Of a stretch of DNA of 64,000 bases, positions 42,923 through 51,368 are shown in pieces. Position 1 is the first letter of the stretch, and each line of letters starts with the position of its first letter. This DNA comes from Paenibacillus cookii (lineage in GTDB: Bacteria > Bacillota > Bacilli > Paenibacillales > Paenibacillaceae): positions 34,210 to 98,209 of the forward strand of contig NZ_BORW01000020.1 in the NCBI RefSeq assembly GCF_018333375.1. The letters are read 5' to 3'. The notes under the pieces are model-generated. The model was not told the origin of the DNA and ran no database searches. It saw only the letters and a list, made by a program, of their open reading frames with translations. Both the position numbers and the translations under genes were made by a program.

Positions 42923-44050
42923 ATGAACATCGGAATACCGAAAGAGATCAAAAACAATGAAAATCGGGTGGCCGTTACCCCGGCAGGCGCCTTGGAGTTC
43001 GTCCAGCACGGCCACAAGGTCCTCGTCGAGCGCGGCGCCGGTCTTGGAAGCGGATTCACGGACGAAGAATACCATGAGGCAGGCGCGGTCCTGTTGGCGG
43101 AAGCCAAGGATGTATGGGATCAGGCCGACATGATCATGAAGGTTAAGGAGCCCCTGTTAAGCGAATACGGATATTTCCGCAAAGGGCTGATCCTGTTCAC
43201 CTACCTGCATCTGGCTGCCGAACCCGAGCTGGCCAAAGCGCTTGTCGCCTCGGGCGTGCATGCCATCGCATATGAAACGGTCAACGTGAACGGCACGCTG
43301 CCGCTCCTGACGCCGATGAGCGAAGTGGCGGGACGGATGGCCGCGCAGATCGGCGCGCAGCTGCTCGAACGCCCGCATGGCGGCAAAGGCATTTTGCTGT
43401 CCGGCGTTCCCGGCGTCGCCCGAGGCAAGGTCACGATCATCGGCGGAGGCGTCGTCGGCATGAACGCGGCCAAAATCGCCGTAGGATTGGGCGCTGACGT
43501 GACGCTGCTCGATTTGAGCATTCCGCGTCTGCGCCAGCTGGACGATATTTTCGGCAACCAGATCCATACCCTCGTCTCCAGCCCGGCCAACATCGCCAAG
43601 GCGGTGGCGGACACCGACCTGCTGATCTGCGCCGTTCTCATTCCGGGGGCCAAAGCGCCCCGTCTCGTCACGGAAGCGATGGTAAAAACGATGAAGCCCG
43701 GTTCCGTGATCGTCGATGTTGCGGTCGACCAGGGCGGCGTGGTCGAAACGATCGACCACATCACGACGCACGACAACCCGACTTACGTCAAACACGGCGT
43801 CGTCCATTACGCCGTCGCCAACATGCCGGGCGCGGTGCCCCGTACGTCGACGCTGGCGCTTACGAATGCGACGATGCCTTTCGCGCTCAAGCTTGCAGGC
43901 ACGGAGCTGCGGCAGCTGCTTGCGGCGAACCCCGCCATCCGCAGCGGCGCAAACGTCATTAACGGCCGCGTAACGCATGAAGCGGTCGCCCGCGATTTGG
44001 GATACGACTACGTCCCGGCGGAAAAAGCGTTCAGCCAGGTGACGATTTAA
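42923..44050 (+). CDS. ald: Alanine dehydrogenase
   Basis: The 375-aa enzyme interconverts L-alanine and pyruvate plus ammonia with NAD. Signature blocks include [26 protein letters not shown], the dinucleotide-binding [19 protein letters not shown] and [20 protein letters not shown]. Length and motifs match the family exactly. GGAGAAGGTGATC precedes the ATG. It is divergent from adeR, followed by a terminator, and supports alanine use as carbon and nitrogen source, including during sporulation in Bacillus. Confidence 0.98.
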   Translation: MNIGIPKEIKNNENRVAVTPAGALEFVQHGHKVLVERGAGLGSGFTDEEYHEAGAVLLAEAKDVWDQADMIMKVKEPLLSEYGYFRKGLILFTYLHLAAEPELAKALVASGVHAIAYETVNVNGTLPLLTPMSEVAGRMAAQIGAQLLERPHGGKGILLSGVPGVARGKVTIIGGGVVGMNAAKIAVGLGADVTLLDLSIPRLRQLDDIFGNQIHTLVSSPANIAKAVADTDLLICAVLIPGAKAPRLVTEAMVKTMKPGSVIVDVAVDQGGVVETIDHITTHDNPTYVKHGVVHYAVANMPGAVPRTSTLALTNATMPFALKLAGTELRQLLAANPAIRSGANVINGRVTHEAVARDLGYDYVPAEKAFSQVTI

Positions 44051-44065
44051 CCTATGCCGGCAACG

Positions 44066-44098
44066 AAAAACAGGGTCCCTTGCGGCGGCCCTGTTTTT
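44066..44098 (+). terminator. Terminator after ald
   Basis: AAAAACAGGG pairs with CCCTGTTTTT, followed by CC. Confidence 0.85.
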
Positions 44099-44121
44099 CC
44101 TTTTCATATGATGGCGTGCAC

Positions 44122-44346
44122 CTAGATCAAGGTGCCCTTTTTCAGCATTTTGATAGGATGATCGTTGACGACCAAAGGCAGCATCTTCGTGCCGCTGACC
44201 ATGGGCGAGCTGCAGTGTGCGCAAACCGGCTCCTGCTCAAAGGCAAAGTTATCCCGCATCCAGCCATTGCAGTCCTCGTTGGTGCAGGACCAAATCGCCG
44301 TATCCGCTTGAGGAATCTCCTCAACCACTTTTTTTCCGAAGTACAT
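44122..44346 (-). CDS. ydjO: YdjO-like small zinc-binding protein (cold-inducible family)
   Basis: The 74-aa protein has CTNEDCNGWMRDNF followed by CAHCSSPM, i.e. CxxxxC and CxxC pairs matching the B. subtilis cold-inducible YdjO architecture. GGATGAGGATGG is the RBS. Function is unknown; a metal-bound structural fold is likely. It lies close to an uncertain 68-aa frame and the hydrolase operon on the same strand. Confidence 0.8.
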   Translation of the reverse strand: MYFGKKVVEEIPQADTAIWSCTNEDCNGWMRDNFAFEQEPVCAHCSSPMVSGTKMLPLVVNDHPIKMLKKGTLI

Positions 44347-44363
44347 TTAATCCCATCCTCATC

Positions 44364-44570
44364 CTATATTTTCGTCAGCATCCCAGCTGTTTCCTTAGTA
44401 TGACCCGGAAGGGCTGAATTATGTTCCATGCATAAAGAATGGATCGGCCAGCCCTCCGCCACTACAAAGGGATGGTCTGTCTTACTATATATATTTCGTA
44501 TCGGGACTAATATTGCACCTTTTTCAAAATTCGAATGCTGCAAACGCTTTGGCGTCAGGTTATCATCCAT
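44364..44570 (-). CDS. Uncertain 68-aa small protein
   Basis: A frame starting ATG 44570 and ending 44364 lies between the hydrolase and the YdjO-like gene, overlapping the hydrolase stop by eight bases. It encodes DDNLTPKRLQHSNFEKGAIL followed by VPIRNIYSKTDHPFV and later WPIHSLCMEHNS. No Shine-Dalgarno is visible and I recognise no family. AT-rich codons differ from the hydrolase. It fills an otherwise 200-base gap, so it is kept at low confidence. Confidence 0.3.
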   Translation of the reverse strand: MDDNLTPKRLQHSNFEKGAILVPIRNIYSKTDHPFVVAEGWPIHSLCMEHNSALPGHTKETAGMLTKI

Positions 44571-45534
44571 GATTTGATTGAACGAACCGGCCGATGAATC
44601 CGGCGACCGTTTTTTCGTACGTTTCGGGATCCATCCGGTATGCCTCGCCGTGCCCGGCTTTCGGAACGATATAGAGCTCTTTTTCGGCGGCGCAGCTTTC
44701 GTATACCTCATGCACCATCTCCGTAGGCACGAACTTGTCGTTGGCGCCGTGGATGAAAAGGGTTGGCGTTTTCGACTTTTTCACCTGCTCCAGCGCCGAA
44801 GCCTCGCCGAAAAAGTACCCTGCCCGCAGCTTGGTCAACAGGCTGGTCGTTTCCACAATCGGAAACGCCGGCAGACGGTACATGCGCCGCAGTTGGAAGG
44901 AAAGCTCCGCTTTTGCGGAGGTGTACCCGCAATCTTCGACGACGGCCTTGACGTTCGGCGGCAAATCCTCGCCGCTGGTCATCATGACGGTGGCTCCTCC
45001 CATCGACACGCCGTGTAAAACGATTTGCGAATCCGCGCCGTTCTCGTCCAGTACCCGTCCAATCCATTTCAGATAATCCTTGCGTTCGGGCCAGCCGAAG
45101 CCGATATAACCGCCTCCGCTTTCCCCATGCCCCCGGGCATCCGGGAGCAGGACGTTGTAGCCCCATTTTTCATGGTACATTCTGGCGTAGCTGCTCATTT
45201 GCGTGGCGTTGCCGGAATATCCGTGGGCAATGATGACCGTTTTGTCCGACGGCCCGGTTGCCGGCAAATAATATGCCTTCAGGTGAATGCCGTCTTCCGA
45301 ATCCATGTCCCTGCGCTCAAAGTTCTGGCTATTCCACCATTCATCGTCGGCCAGCGTCGTTTCCTTGGATTCCTCCACCTCCGGACTGGTCTTCAAGTCG
45401 GGGCTCTCGCTCAAAAACTCTTTCGAGGCGCGTGCCACCGCCACATGATAAAAATAAAAGCTCCCGGCACAAAGGACCACGACGACCAGCGCCAACAAGG
45501 AGGAAGCAAGGCCTGCTATCATTTTTTTCTTCAA
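44563..45534 (-). CDS. Membrane-anchored alpha/beta hydrolase (paralogue of 4711-5676)
   Basis: The 323-aa protein is a close paralogue of the hydrolase at 4711-5676: N-terminal single helix (residues about 5-25), then HGYSGNATQM, PDARGHGESGGGYIGFGWPE, GVSMGGATVMMTSGEDLP with the nucleophile Ser, an Asp in HGANDKFVP and KAGHGEAY for the His. The start is TTG at 45534 with AGGAGAGAACGG upstream; no good ATG exists in frame before residue 5. Substrate unknown. Confidence 0.87.
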   Translation of the reverse strand: MKKKMIAGLASSLLALVVVVLCAGSFYFYHVAVARASKEFLSESPDLKTSPEVEESKETTLADDEWWNSQNFERRDMDSEDGIHLKAYYLPATGPSDKTVIIAHGYSGNATQMSSYARMYHEKWGYNVLLPDARGHGESGGGYIGFGWPERKDYLKWIGRVLDENGADSQIVLHGVSMGGATVMMTSGEDLPPNVKAVVEDCGYTSAKAELSFQLRRMYRLPAFPIVETTSLLTKLRAGYFFGEASALEQVKKSKTPTLFIHGANDKFVPTEMVHEVYESCAAEKELYIVPKAGHGEAYRMDPETYEKTVAGFIGRFVQSNHG

Positions 45535-45595
45535 TTCCGTTCTCTCCTAAACGAACCCCCGTCTTATTTGGTTTAGTATATCACAAAAATTCCCA

Positions 45596-46351
45596 TCATT
45601 TCTTTTCCATTTCATAATAGGCCTGATCCGCGTACTTCCGGTCATTGCCTTTCAGATACGCCCGCACGATGCCCGGATTTTTAACTAAACACCAATCCCC
45701 ATGCTGGTCGAATTTGCGGCATGAAGTCGTCATCAGCGCTTTTGTGACGGTACCGTATTTTTTCCCGTTCTGTTTGCCCCATTTGTTCAGGCGGCTGGCA
45801 AATTCGATATCTTCGGCCATGAGCATCTGTTCGTTAAAACCGCCCACCGCGTCAAAGTCCTTTTTGTACCCCCAGAAGAGGCCTACGGTTAACGGACCGT
45901 ATTTAAAAAGGAGCGGAACGATCAGCACAAGCGCCGACATGGCGATGCCGAGCGAATTCCGTTCAAAAGCCGAGCGGACGCCGCCGCCGATATATTTGCC
46001 CGTTTGCAGCATCCGGTCGATTTCCGTCAGCATATTGTCCGTCACCCAGCTGTCGGCGTCGATCGTGACGATGATTTCCCCTCTGGCGGCCCCAATGCCG
46101 GCGTTTCGGATCTGCGACAAGTTTTTGTGCTCGACCGGCAGCGTGACAGCGCCGTAAGATTGGGCAATATCGGCCGTCCGGTCCGTGCAGCGGTTGATCA
46201 TCACGATCACCTCGACCTGCCCCGGATAAGGTTTGGCGGCGGCAGCTATGGAATCGAGGCAGCGGCCGATATATTTCTCCTCGTTTCGTGCCGGAATAAT
46301 GACGGAAAACTTAATGGGTTGATCGGTACCCGATGCAAATGGGCTATTCAT
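45596..46351 (-). CDS. Family 2 glycosyltransferase
   Basis: The 251-aa protein has the GT-A fold: SVIIPARNEEKYIGRCLDSI at the start, DADS (metal-binding Asp-x-Asp) at about residues 97-100, and a hydrophobic pair of segments in the middle (ALVLIVPLLFKYGPLTVGLF), so it probably associates with the membrane. It likely transfers sugar to a lipid or envelope polymer. GAGGAGCG precedes the ATG. The TetR gene ends 25 bases upstream on the same strand, suggesting a shared transcript. Confidence 0.85.
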   Translation of the reverse strand: MNSPFASGTDQPIKFSVIIPARNEEKYIGRCLDSIAAAAKPYPGQVEVIVMINRCTDRTADIAQSYGAVTLPVEHKNLSQIRNAGIGAARGEIIVTIDADSWVTDNMLTEIDRMLQTGKYIGGGVRSAFERNSLGIAMSALVLIVPLLFKYGPLTVGLFWGYKKDFDAVGGFNEQMLMAEDIEFASRLNKWGKQNGKKYGTVTKALMTTSCRKFDQHGDWCLVKNPGIVRAYLKGNDRKYADQAYYEMEKK

Positions 46352-46376
46352 GATTCATCGCTCCTCAAGGAATAGG

Positions 46377-46964
46377 TTATTTTTGAATCCCTTCGAGTAA
46401 TAGCTTGGTTGCTTTGCGGTAAAACCGTTTGGCGTCTTCCTTGCCCATCATCTGGATGTGGTCGCTGAGGCCGGAAAAATAACCTAGAATCATCATGCTC
46501 AGCTCCTGCGCGTTGCCGCCTTTCCACTCGCCGCGGTCGAGACCGGCTTGCACGAGCCGCTCGAAGCGCTGCATATACGCCATCATTGTGCCGAGAAACC
46601 GCTGCCCCGCCTCGGAATCCGCGCCGACGCGGCTTATGAATTCCTCTCCCGCCTTATTGAGCGGCTTTTCGAGCGTGTCCACAAAATAATCCGCGTACTT
46701 ATACAGCTGCTCCGTGGCCGTCATTGTCCCGTCGATCGCCTGATCCCAGTTCTCCCACGACGCCGTAAACGCCTGGTCGGCGATATAAATAAACAGATCT
46801 TCTTTGCTGTCGAAATGGTGGTAGAGGCCTCCCCTGCTGCAGCCGGCGGCGCTGCAAATATCGCTCATGGAGGTTGCCGCGTAGCCTTTCACTGCAAACA
46901 GCCCCTTGGCGGCTTCCACAATATCCCGTTTCGTTTGTTCCGCTTCGTCTTTGCTTTTTTTCAT
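46377..46964 (-). CDS. TetR-family transcriptional regulator
   Basis: The 195-aa regulator has the N-terminal HTH (SMSDICSAAGCSRGGLYHHF) and a C-terminal domain typical of the YfiR-like group. The frame is open 38 codons further; ATG 46964 follows GGGAAAGGC and the promoter with its operator. It is probably cotranscribed with the GT2 gene downstream, the only gene in its unit, so the glycosyltransferase is the likely target. Confidence 0.88.
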   Translation of the reverse strand: MKKSKDEAEQTKRDIVEAAKGLFAVKGYAATSMSDICSAAGCSRGGLYHHFDSKEDLFIYIADQAFTASWENWDQAIDGTMTATEQLYKYADYFVDTLEKPLNKAGEEFISRVGADSEAGQRFLGTMMAYMQRFERLVQAGLDRGEWKGGNAQELSMMILGYFSGLSDHIQMMGKEDAKRFYRKATKLLLEGIQK

Positions 46965-46990
46965 GATCCCAATGCCTTTCCCGTTAATGC

Positions 46991-47042
46991 GACCGACTGA
47001 TCGGTCTGTATAAATTGTATTCCATGTATTTCCTTTTGGCAA
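46991..47042 (-). promoter_or_regulatory. TetR promoter and operator
   Basis: On the minus strand TTGCCA (47042-47037), 17 bases and TACAAT (47019-47014) form a good promoter. Just downstream, GACCGACTGATCGGTC (46991-47006) is a perfect inverted repeat (GACCGA-CTGA-TCGGTC), placed at the transcription start as in many self-repressing TetR genes. Confidence 0.7.
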
Positions 47043-47203
47043 TATGTATTTGTGAATGTTTGACGAGCGGCCGATCAAAAATCAATCGTTACGTCCAAGG
47101 AAGTGTAAGCGTTGTACTTATATAGGGTCATGGGCACAGGCAAGGAAATGCCTCCTTGTTGTCGAAGAAGTATAATAGACAAACCAGGATAGGAGCAACA
47201 AAC

Positions 47204-48001
47204 ATGATTCGCAAACTGACGCCGGAAGAGCTGGAGGCCATCCCCGCCTCGCTCGACCGCGAGAGGCATTTTTTATATTATTCATATTTGACGTTCCGCA
47301 AGCCGCGCACGACGCATTACGGGCAATTTACAGACCAAGGCGGGCTGCTTGGCGTGTTGGCCTTTCTGGAGGGGCTTCCGTTTTATGCCTTTTCCGTATT
47401 CCCCGTGCATCCATCGTTTGATTTTTCGGCCGTTTTGGCGTTTACGAAAAAAGAACTCCGGCTGCCGGACGAGGCGATCGGCAATTTCATCGTGCACGAG
47501 GAGGACATGGCCGCTCTTAGCGGACAAATGGCGTTCGCCAAACCTCCGGAAAAACTGTTTCTCATGAAGCATATACATCATCAGATGCTGCCCGCCGCGG
47601 ATCCGCGGGTCCAGCGTTTGGAGCCATCCCACTTTGATAGGATTGAGGCCTTGATGAAAAAGCTCGGCACCATGGCATTTTCGGCCGAAGAGCTTCAGTA
47701 CCCTTTCTATGGTGTCATGGACAATGAGCGGCTTGCCGCCGCAGGAGGGTATCACATTTACGGCGCGGATTACGTGGAGCTCGGAAATATCGGGACGGAT
47801 CCCGCTTTCCGGAGACAAGGCTTGGGGAAAATGGTTTGCGCAGCGCTCACCCGCGCAGGAGCGGCCGCGTCTCCGAACGTTTACCTGAATGTTTTTGAAC
47901 AGAATGAAGCCGCCATCCGGCTTTATCGGTCCATTGGCTACGAAACGGTTGCCATTCAGCACATCATCCAATTTTTCATGCCTGCTGATAGCCATAAATA
48001 A
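47204..48001 (+). CDS. GNAT-family N-acetyltransferase
   Basis: The 265-aa protein has a GNAT acyl-CoA-binding core in its C-terminal half: LGNIGTDPAFRRQGLGKMVC (motif A, with RxxGxG/A) and NVFEQNEAAIRLYRSIGY. The N-terminal half is a non-catalytic GNAT-like extension, giving tandem-GNAT layout. TAGGAG precedes the ATG at 47204; TATAAT at 47171-47176 is a likely -10. The lipoyl-transfer gene lipL begins 24 bases downstream, so the two are probably one operon. Confidence 0.85.
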   Translation: MIRKLTPEELEAIPASLDRERHFLYYSYLTFRKPRTTHYGQFTDQGGLLGVLAFLEGLPFYAFSVFPVHPSFDFSAVLAFTKKELRLPDEAIGNFIVHEEDMAALSGQMAFAKPPEKLFLMKHIHHQMLPAADPRVQRLEPSHFDRIEALMKKLGTMAFSAEELQYPFYGVMDNERLAAAGGYHIYGADYVELGNIGTDPAFRRQGLGKMVCAALTRAGAAASPNVYLNVFEQNEAAIRLYRSIGYETVAIQHIIQFFMPADSHK

Positions 48002-48025
48002 CCCTTGCGAAAGGAAGTGATCCCG

Positions 48026-48871
48026 ATGTCCGATTTCAACGACGAATTCAGCTCCATGCTCATTCTGGACCGGATGAACCCCGATCCGCAGCAGGATGCG
48101 CTGTATCCGTTCGCGCTCGACGAACTGCTGTGCAAGGAGACCGGCAGAGGCGGACCGCCCTTGCTGCATATTTGGCGCCAACCCCGCTCCTTTATCATCG
48201 GGCTGCGCGACAGCCGCCTGCCGGGGGCGGCCAAAGCCTGCGCCTGGCTGGAGGCGCTCGGGTACAAAACGGCCATCCGCAATTCCGGCGGCGCGGCCGT
48301 GCCGCTTGACGCGGGCGTCGTGAACCTGTCGCTCATCCTGCCCAAGCAGGGCAAGGGCGACGAACGTTTCCGCGGCGATTTCGAGCGGATGTATGCCCTC
48401 ATTCGCGAGGCGCTGGCCCATACGGGCGTGACGGTCGACAAAGGCGAAATTGCCGGGGCGTATTGTCCCGGCGATTTCGACCTGAGCATCGGCGGCCGGA
48501 AATTTTGCGGGATTGCGCAGCGTCGCCAGGCGCATGCATTCGTCGTGCAGGCCTTTGTCATCGCCGACGGCTCGGGGCAGGAGCGGGCCCAGCTCGTGCG
48601 GGAATTTTACGACCGGGCGGGCAAAGGGGCGGACCCCGGCGATTTCCCGCAGGTGGACAGCGGCAGCACCGCTTCCCTCGCCGAACTCGCGGGGCTCGGC
48701 CCCGGGGCGGCGGCAAGCTTCGCGGAGGCGGTCAAAAACGTCGTCCGCAGCCGCCAATCGGCCGAAGGCATCGCGGCTTCGGCCGCGCGGCTGACGCTCC
48801 CGGGCACCCGGGAGGTTACCGCGATGGCGGAGCAGCTTAAGCAGCGTTATGCTCCAAAGGAACAGGTGTAA
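48026..48871 (+). CDS. lipL: Octanoyl-[GcvH]:protein N-octanoyltransferase
   Basis: The 281-aa protein belongs to the biotin/lipoate A/B ligase superfamily. It matches B. subtilis LipL: RNSGGAAVPLDAGVVNLSLI, then AYCPGDFDLSIGG containing the acyl-carrying Cys147 and the KFCGIAQRR block. LipL moves octanoyl from GcvH to E2 subunits of dehydrogenases such as pyruvate dehydrogenase, after which the acyl chain is converted to lipoate. The ATG at 48026 has GAAAGGAAG upstream. Second gene of a unit with the GNAT. Confidence 0.92.
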   Translation: MSDFNDEFSSMLILDRMNPDPQQDALYPFALDELLCKETGRGGPPLLHIWRQPRSFIIGLRDSRLPGAAKACAWLEALGYKTAIRNSGGAAVPLDAGVVNLSLILPKQGKGDERFRGDFERMYALIREALAHTGVTVDKGEIAGAYCPGDFDLSIGGRKFCGIAQRRQAHAFVVQAFVIADGSGQERAQLVREFYDRAGKGADPGDFPQVDSGSTASLAELAGLGPGAAASFAEAVKNVVRSRQSAEGIAASAARLTLPGTREVTAMAEQLKQRYAPKEQV

Positions 48872-49208
48872 CCCAAACATCGGCCCGTGAATTTTATATC
48901 AGAAAAGACGCGGACATCTGCAAGATGCCAACCCGGCAACCGGGCATGTCGGCGGTTACGGAAATCCATCAAGCGAAGCTTCCCGGATGCCCTAGGGCTC
49001 CCATCGGCTTCGCTACTTTTATGCGGCGGCGATGCCCTCTCGTATCCTTGCCTCGGTCCACAGACGGAGAACGATTTCCTTCTCGCGCCGTTATCCGGAA
49101 AATTCAGGATATTGTACACTCATATCAATTCCCGCGCCCTGAGAACTCCAAGAGGTCGCCAGGACGCATGTACCGGATAAAATTTTTAGGAAATGAGGCA
49201 AACCCCGT
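48872..49208. other. Gene-free stretch after lipL with two hairpins
   Basis: No real gene is seen between lipL and the MFS gene. An ATGCC/GGCAT-ended hairpin with a CCGG/CCGG inner stem sits at 48925-48947, and the terminator-like hairpin at 48971-49020. The CCCGGCAACC sequence near 48940 looks like part of an S-box core, but no other conserved SAM riboswitch elements follow. Confidence 0.45.
48971..49020 (+). terminator. Terminator-like hairpin after lipL
   Basis: AGCGAAGC pairs with GCTTCGCT around a GATGCC/GGGC-CATC inner stem, followed by ACTTTT. Confidence 0.65.
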
Positions 49209-50468
49209 ATGGAACTTTTCCGCAACGCTATTTTTGTCAGAATGTTTTTGGCCGCCTTCGCGTCCCAGCTCGGCTCGATGGTCGGCAGCATGGCTTTCGC
49301 CTTCTATTTGGTCGACCGGTTCAGCAATCAGCCGGCTTACGCCTCGGTTGCCGAACTGATGTATTCGCTGCCGACGCTGGTCGTTTTCCTGTTCGTCGGC
49401 GTGCTGGCCGACCGGCTGGACCGCAAACGGATCGCCGTGCAAAGCGACTGGATCCGGGCCGTTTTGTCCGTCGTCCTGCTGTTTGCCATTCATCAGGATT
49501 GGATCATCGCCGCCTTCGCCATCCTGTTCCTGCGGAGCGCGATTTCGAAATTTTTCACCCCTGCCGAGATGAGCTTGATGCAGGGCATTATGAAGCCGGA
49601 GCAATATGTGAAGGCGTCCAGCCTGAATATGTCGATCATGGGCATCTTCATGCTGTTCGGCATGAGCATGGGCTCCGCCGCTTACTATTACCTCGGCATC
49701 GAAGGAGCCATCATCATCGATACCGCAAGCTTCATCATATCGGGCATCCTGCTTGCCACATGCCATTTTCCGGCCGAAGTGCGCCAGCCGAACGGCAAAG
49801 CGAAGCTGCGTGACCTCAACCTGAAAAGCATGGCGGCCGACTTTGGCGCAGGCTTCAAATATATCGTCCGTTCCCGGCTGCTCCTTGCGATCATTCTCGG
49901 TTTCTTTTTCTTCGGCATCGTCAACGGCGTGTTTTCGATCCTCCCCCTGTTCACGATGAAATACGAGCTCAGTCCCGACCGCTATCAGGTGTATACCCCG
50001 CTGGTCATGGTTTTCCTCGGCATCGGTTACCTCGCAGGCAGCGCGTTTAGTTCCCTGCTGATTAAAAAATGCGGCAAGGTGGCCGTGCTGATCACCGGAC
50101 TGTTCCTTACGATGGCGCTGACCCTTGCTGCCGGACTCTCCGGAAACATTCAAATTTACTTGGGGGTCATGGTCCTGCTCGGGATCATCCTGGCTCCCAT
50201 CAACGTGGTGCTCGGCGGTTGGCTGCCGGAGCTGGTCGAGCCGCAAAGCATGGGCCGCGTCAGCGCCTGGATCGAGCCCCTGAACACGACCGGGCAGGCG
50301 ATTGCGCTCGGCTTCATCTCGGTGGCGTTTCCCGCGATCGTGAACGTTACGGCGCTGTACTGGATTTTGGCCGTCAGCATGCTGATCGTCAGCGTATATT
50401 ACCTGATCGCCCTTCCGGGGCTTCACCGCAAGCATCAGCGCGCCGTGAAGACGGAGATGACCGCCTAA
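49209..50468 (+). CDS. MFS transporter
   Basis: The 419-aa protein has 12 predicted membrane segments and the motif-A sequence GVLADRLDRKRIAV between segments 2 and 3. FASQLGSMVGSMAFAFYLVD is the first segment; the set matches the MFS_3 exporter group. GAGG lies 11 bases before the ATG. It is monocistronic or read into the two-component genes 213 bases downstream. Function is probably drug export. Confidence 0.87.
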   Translation: MELFRNAIFVRMFLAAFASQLGSMVGSMAFAFYLVDRFSNQPAYASVAELMYSLPTLVVFLFVGVLADRLDRKRIAVQSDWIRAVLSVVLLFAIHQDWIIAAFAILFLRSAISKFFTPAEMSLMQGIMKPEQYVKASSLNMSIMGIFMLFGMSMGSAAYYYLGIEGAIIIDTASFIISGILLATCHFPAEVRQPNGKAKLRDLNLKSMAADFGAGFKYIVRSRLLLAIILGFFFFGIVNGVFSILPLFTMKYELSPDRYQVYTPLVMVFLGIGYLAGSAFSSLLIKKCGKVAVLITGLFLTMALTLAAGLSGNIQIYLGVMVLLGIILAPINVVLGGWLPELVEPQSMGRVSAWIEPLNTTGQAIALGFISVAFPAIVNVTALYWILAVSMLIVSVYYLIALPGLHRKHQRAVKTEMTA

Positions 50469-50495
50469 TTTACGCATTTTGTCCGAACGCCCCAT

Positions 50496-50523
50496 TTGAC
50501 TTTCCGGGAGAAATGTTTATGTT
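50496..50523 (+). promoter_or_regulatory. Possible promoter of the two-component system
   Basis: TTGACT (50496-50501), 16 bases and TATGTT (50518-50523) form a moderate sigma-A match ahead of the response regulator, with a leader of about 150 bases containing a CCCGGA/TCCGGG stem. Confidence 0.35.
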
Positions 50524-50681
50524 TAGATATCAGGACGCCAACGTTCGAATCCGAATTCACTCGCGATCCTGATACCGCAACAATAACGCGCCTCCCGGAT
50601 GCTTCTTTCGTTCTTCTTCGGCGAATGAAGGCTGACAACGCATGCTCCGGGAAGCAGAAAAACGATAGAGGTGAACAGGCC

Positions 50682-51368
50682 ATGCGGCTCCTGGTCATAG
50701 AAGACGATAAGCATTTGTCCGATACGATCTGCGCAACGACGCGGGATTTGTACGAGACGGAGCAGGCTTTTGACGGCGAAGAGGGCTTGTATCTGGCGGA
50801 GCAAAACATTTATGACGCCATCGTTTTGGATGTGATGATGCCGGGACTGAGCGGCTATGAAGTGCTCGGACGCCTCCGGCAGCAGGGGATTCTGACGCCG
50901 GTGCTCATCCTGACGGCCAAAGACGGGATCGACGACAAAATCCGCGGCTTCCAACAGGGAGCCGACGACTACCTCGTCAAGCCGTTCCACCGCGAGGAGC
51001 TGCTGCTGCGCCTGGAGGCGATCCTGCGCCGCTCCGTCGGCGGGTTCAAGCAGCATACGCTGCTGTTCAAGGAGCTTAAGCTGAATTTGAAAAGCCGCGA
51101 GGTTCAGATCGGCGAAGCGCCGGTCCTGCTCAACGGCAAACAAATCGACCTGTTCGAATATTTGATCAACAACAAAAACATCATTTTGACGAAAGAGCAA
51201 ATTTTCGACCGCGTCTGGGGCATGGACTCCAGCACCGCCAACACCGTCATCGAAGTGTACGTGAGCAATTTGCGCAAAAAATTCAAGCCCTTCGGTTACG
51301 ACAAGTACATCAAAACGATCCGGGGCATGGGATACATGCTGACCGAGAACGGAGACGACCATGAATAA
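50682..51368 (+). CDS. Response regulator, OmpR/PhoB family
   Basis: The 228-aa protein has a receiver (acidic pair EDD at residues 7-9, phosphorylated Asp50 in VLDVMMPG, Lys in YLVKPF) and a C-terminal winged helix ending TIRGMGYML. The frame opens at 50496, but ATG 50682 follows GAGGTGA and a receiver begins at MRLLVIEDD, so 50682 is correct. The histidine kinase gene overlaps its end by eight bases. Next to mprF, it may control cell-envelope stress response (inference). Confidence 0.95.
   Translation: MRLLVIEDDKHLSDTICATTRDLYETEQAFDGEEGLYLAEQNIYDAIVLDVMMPGLSGYEVLGRLRQQGILTPVLILTAKDGIDDKIRGFQQGADDYLVKPFHREELLLRLEAILRRSVGGFKQHTLLFKELKLNLKSREVQIGEAPVLLNGKQIDLFEYLINNKNIILTKEQIFDRVWGMDSSTANTVIEVYVSNLRKKFKPFGYDKYIKTIRGMGYMLTENGDDHE

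Noticed and set aside
48925..48950. SAM-riboswitch-like CCCGGCAACC sequence
   Set aside because: Only a short hairpin is present; the rest of the S-box core, its four-way junction and a downstream methionine/cysteine gene are absent.
50519..50572. 17-codon leader-peptide-like ORF before the response regulator
   Set aside because: Its ATG overlaps the -10 of the only candidate promoter, so that promoter would not transcribe its start.
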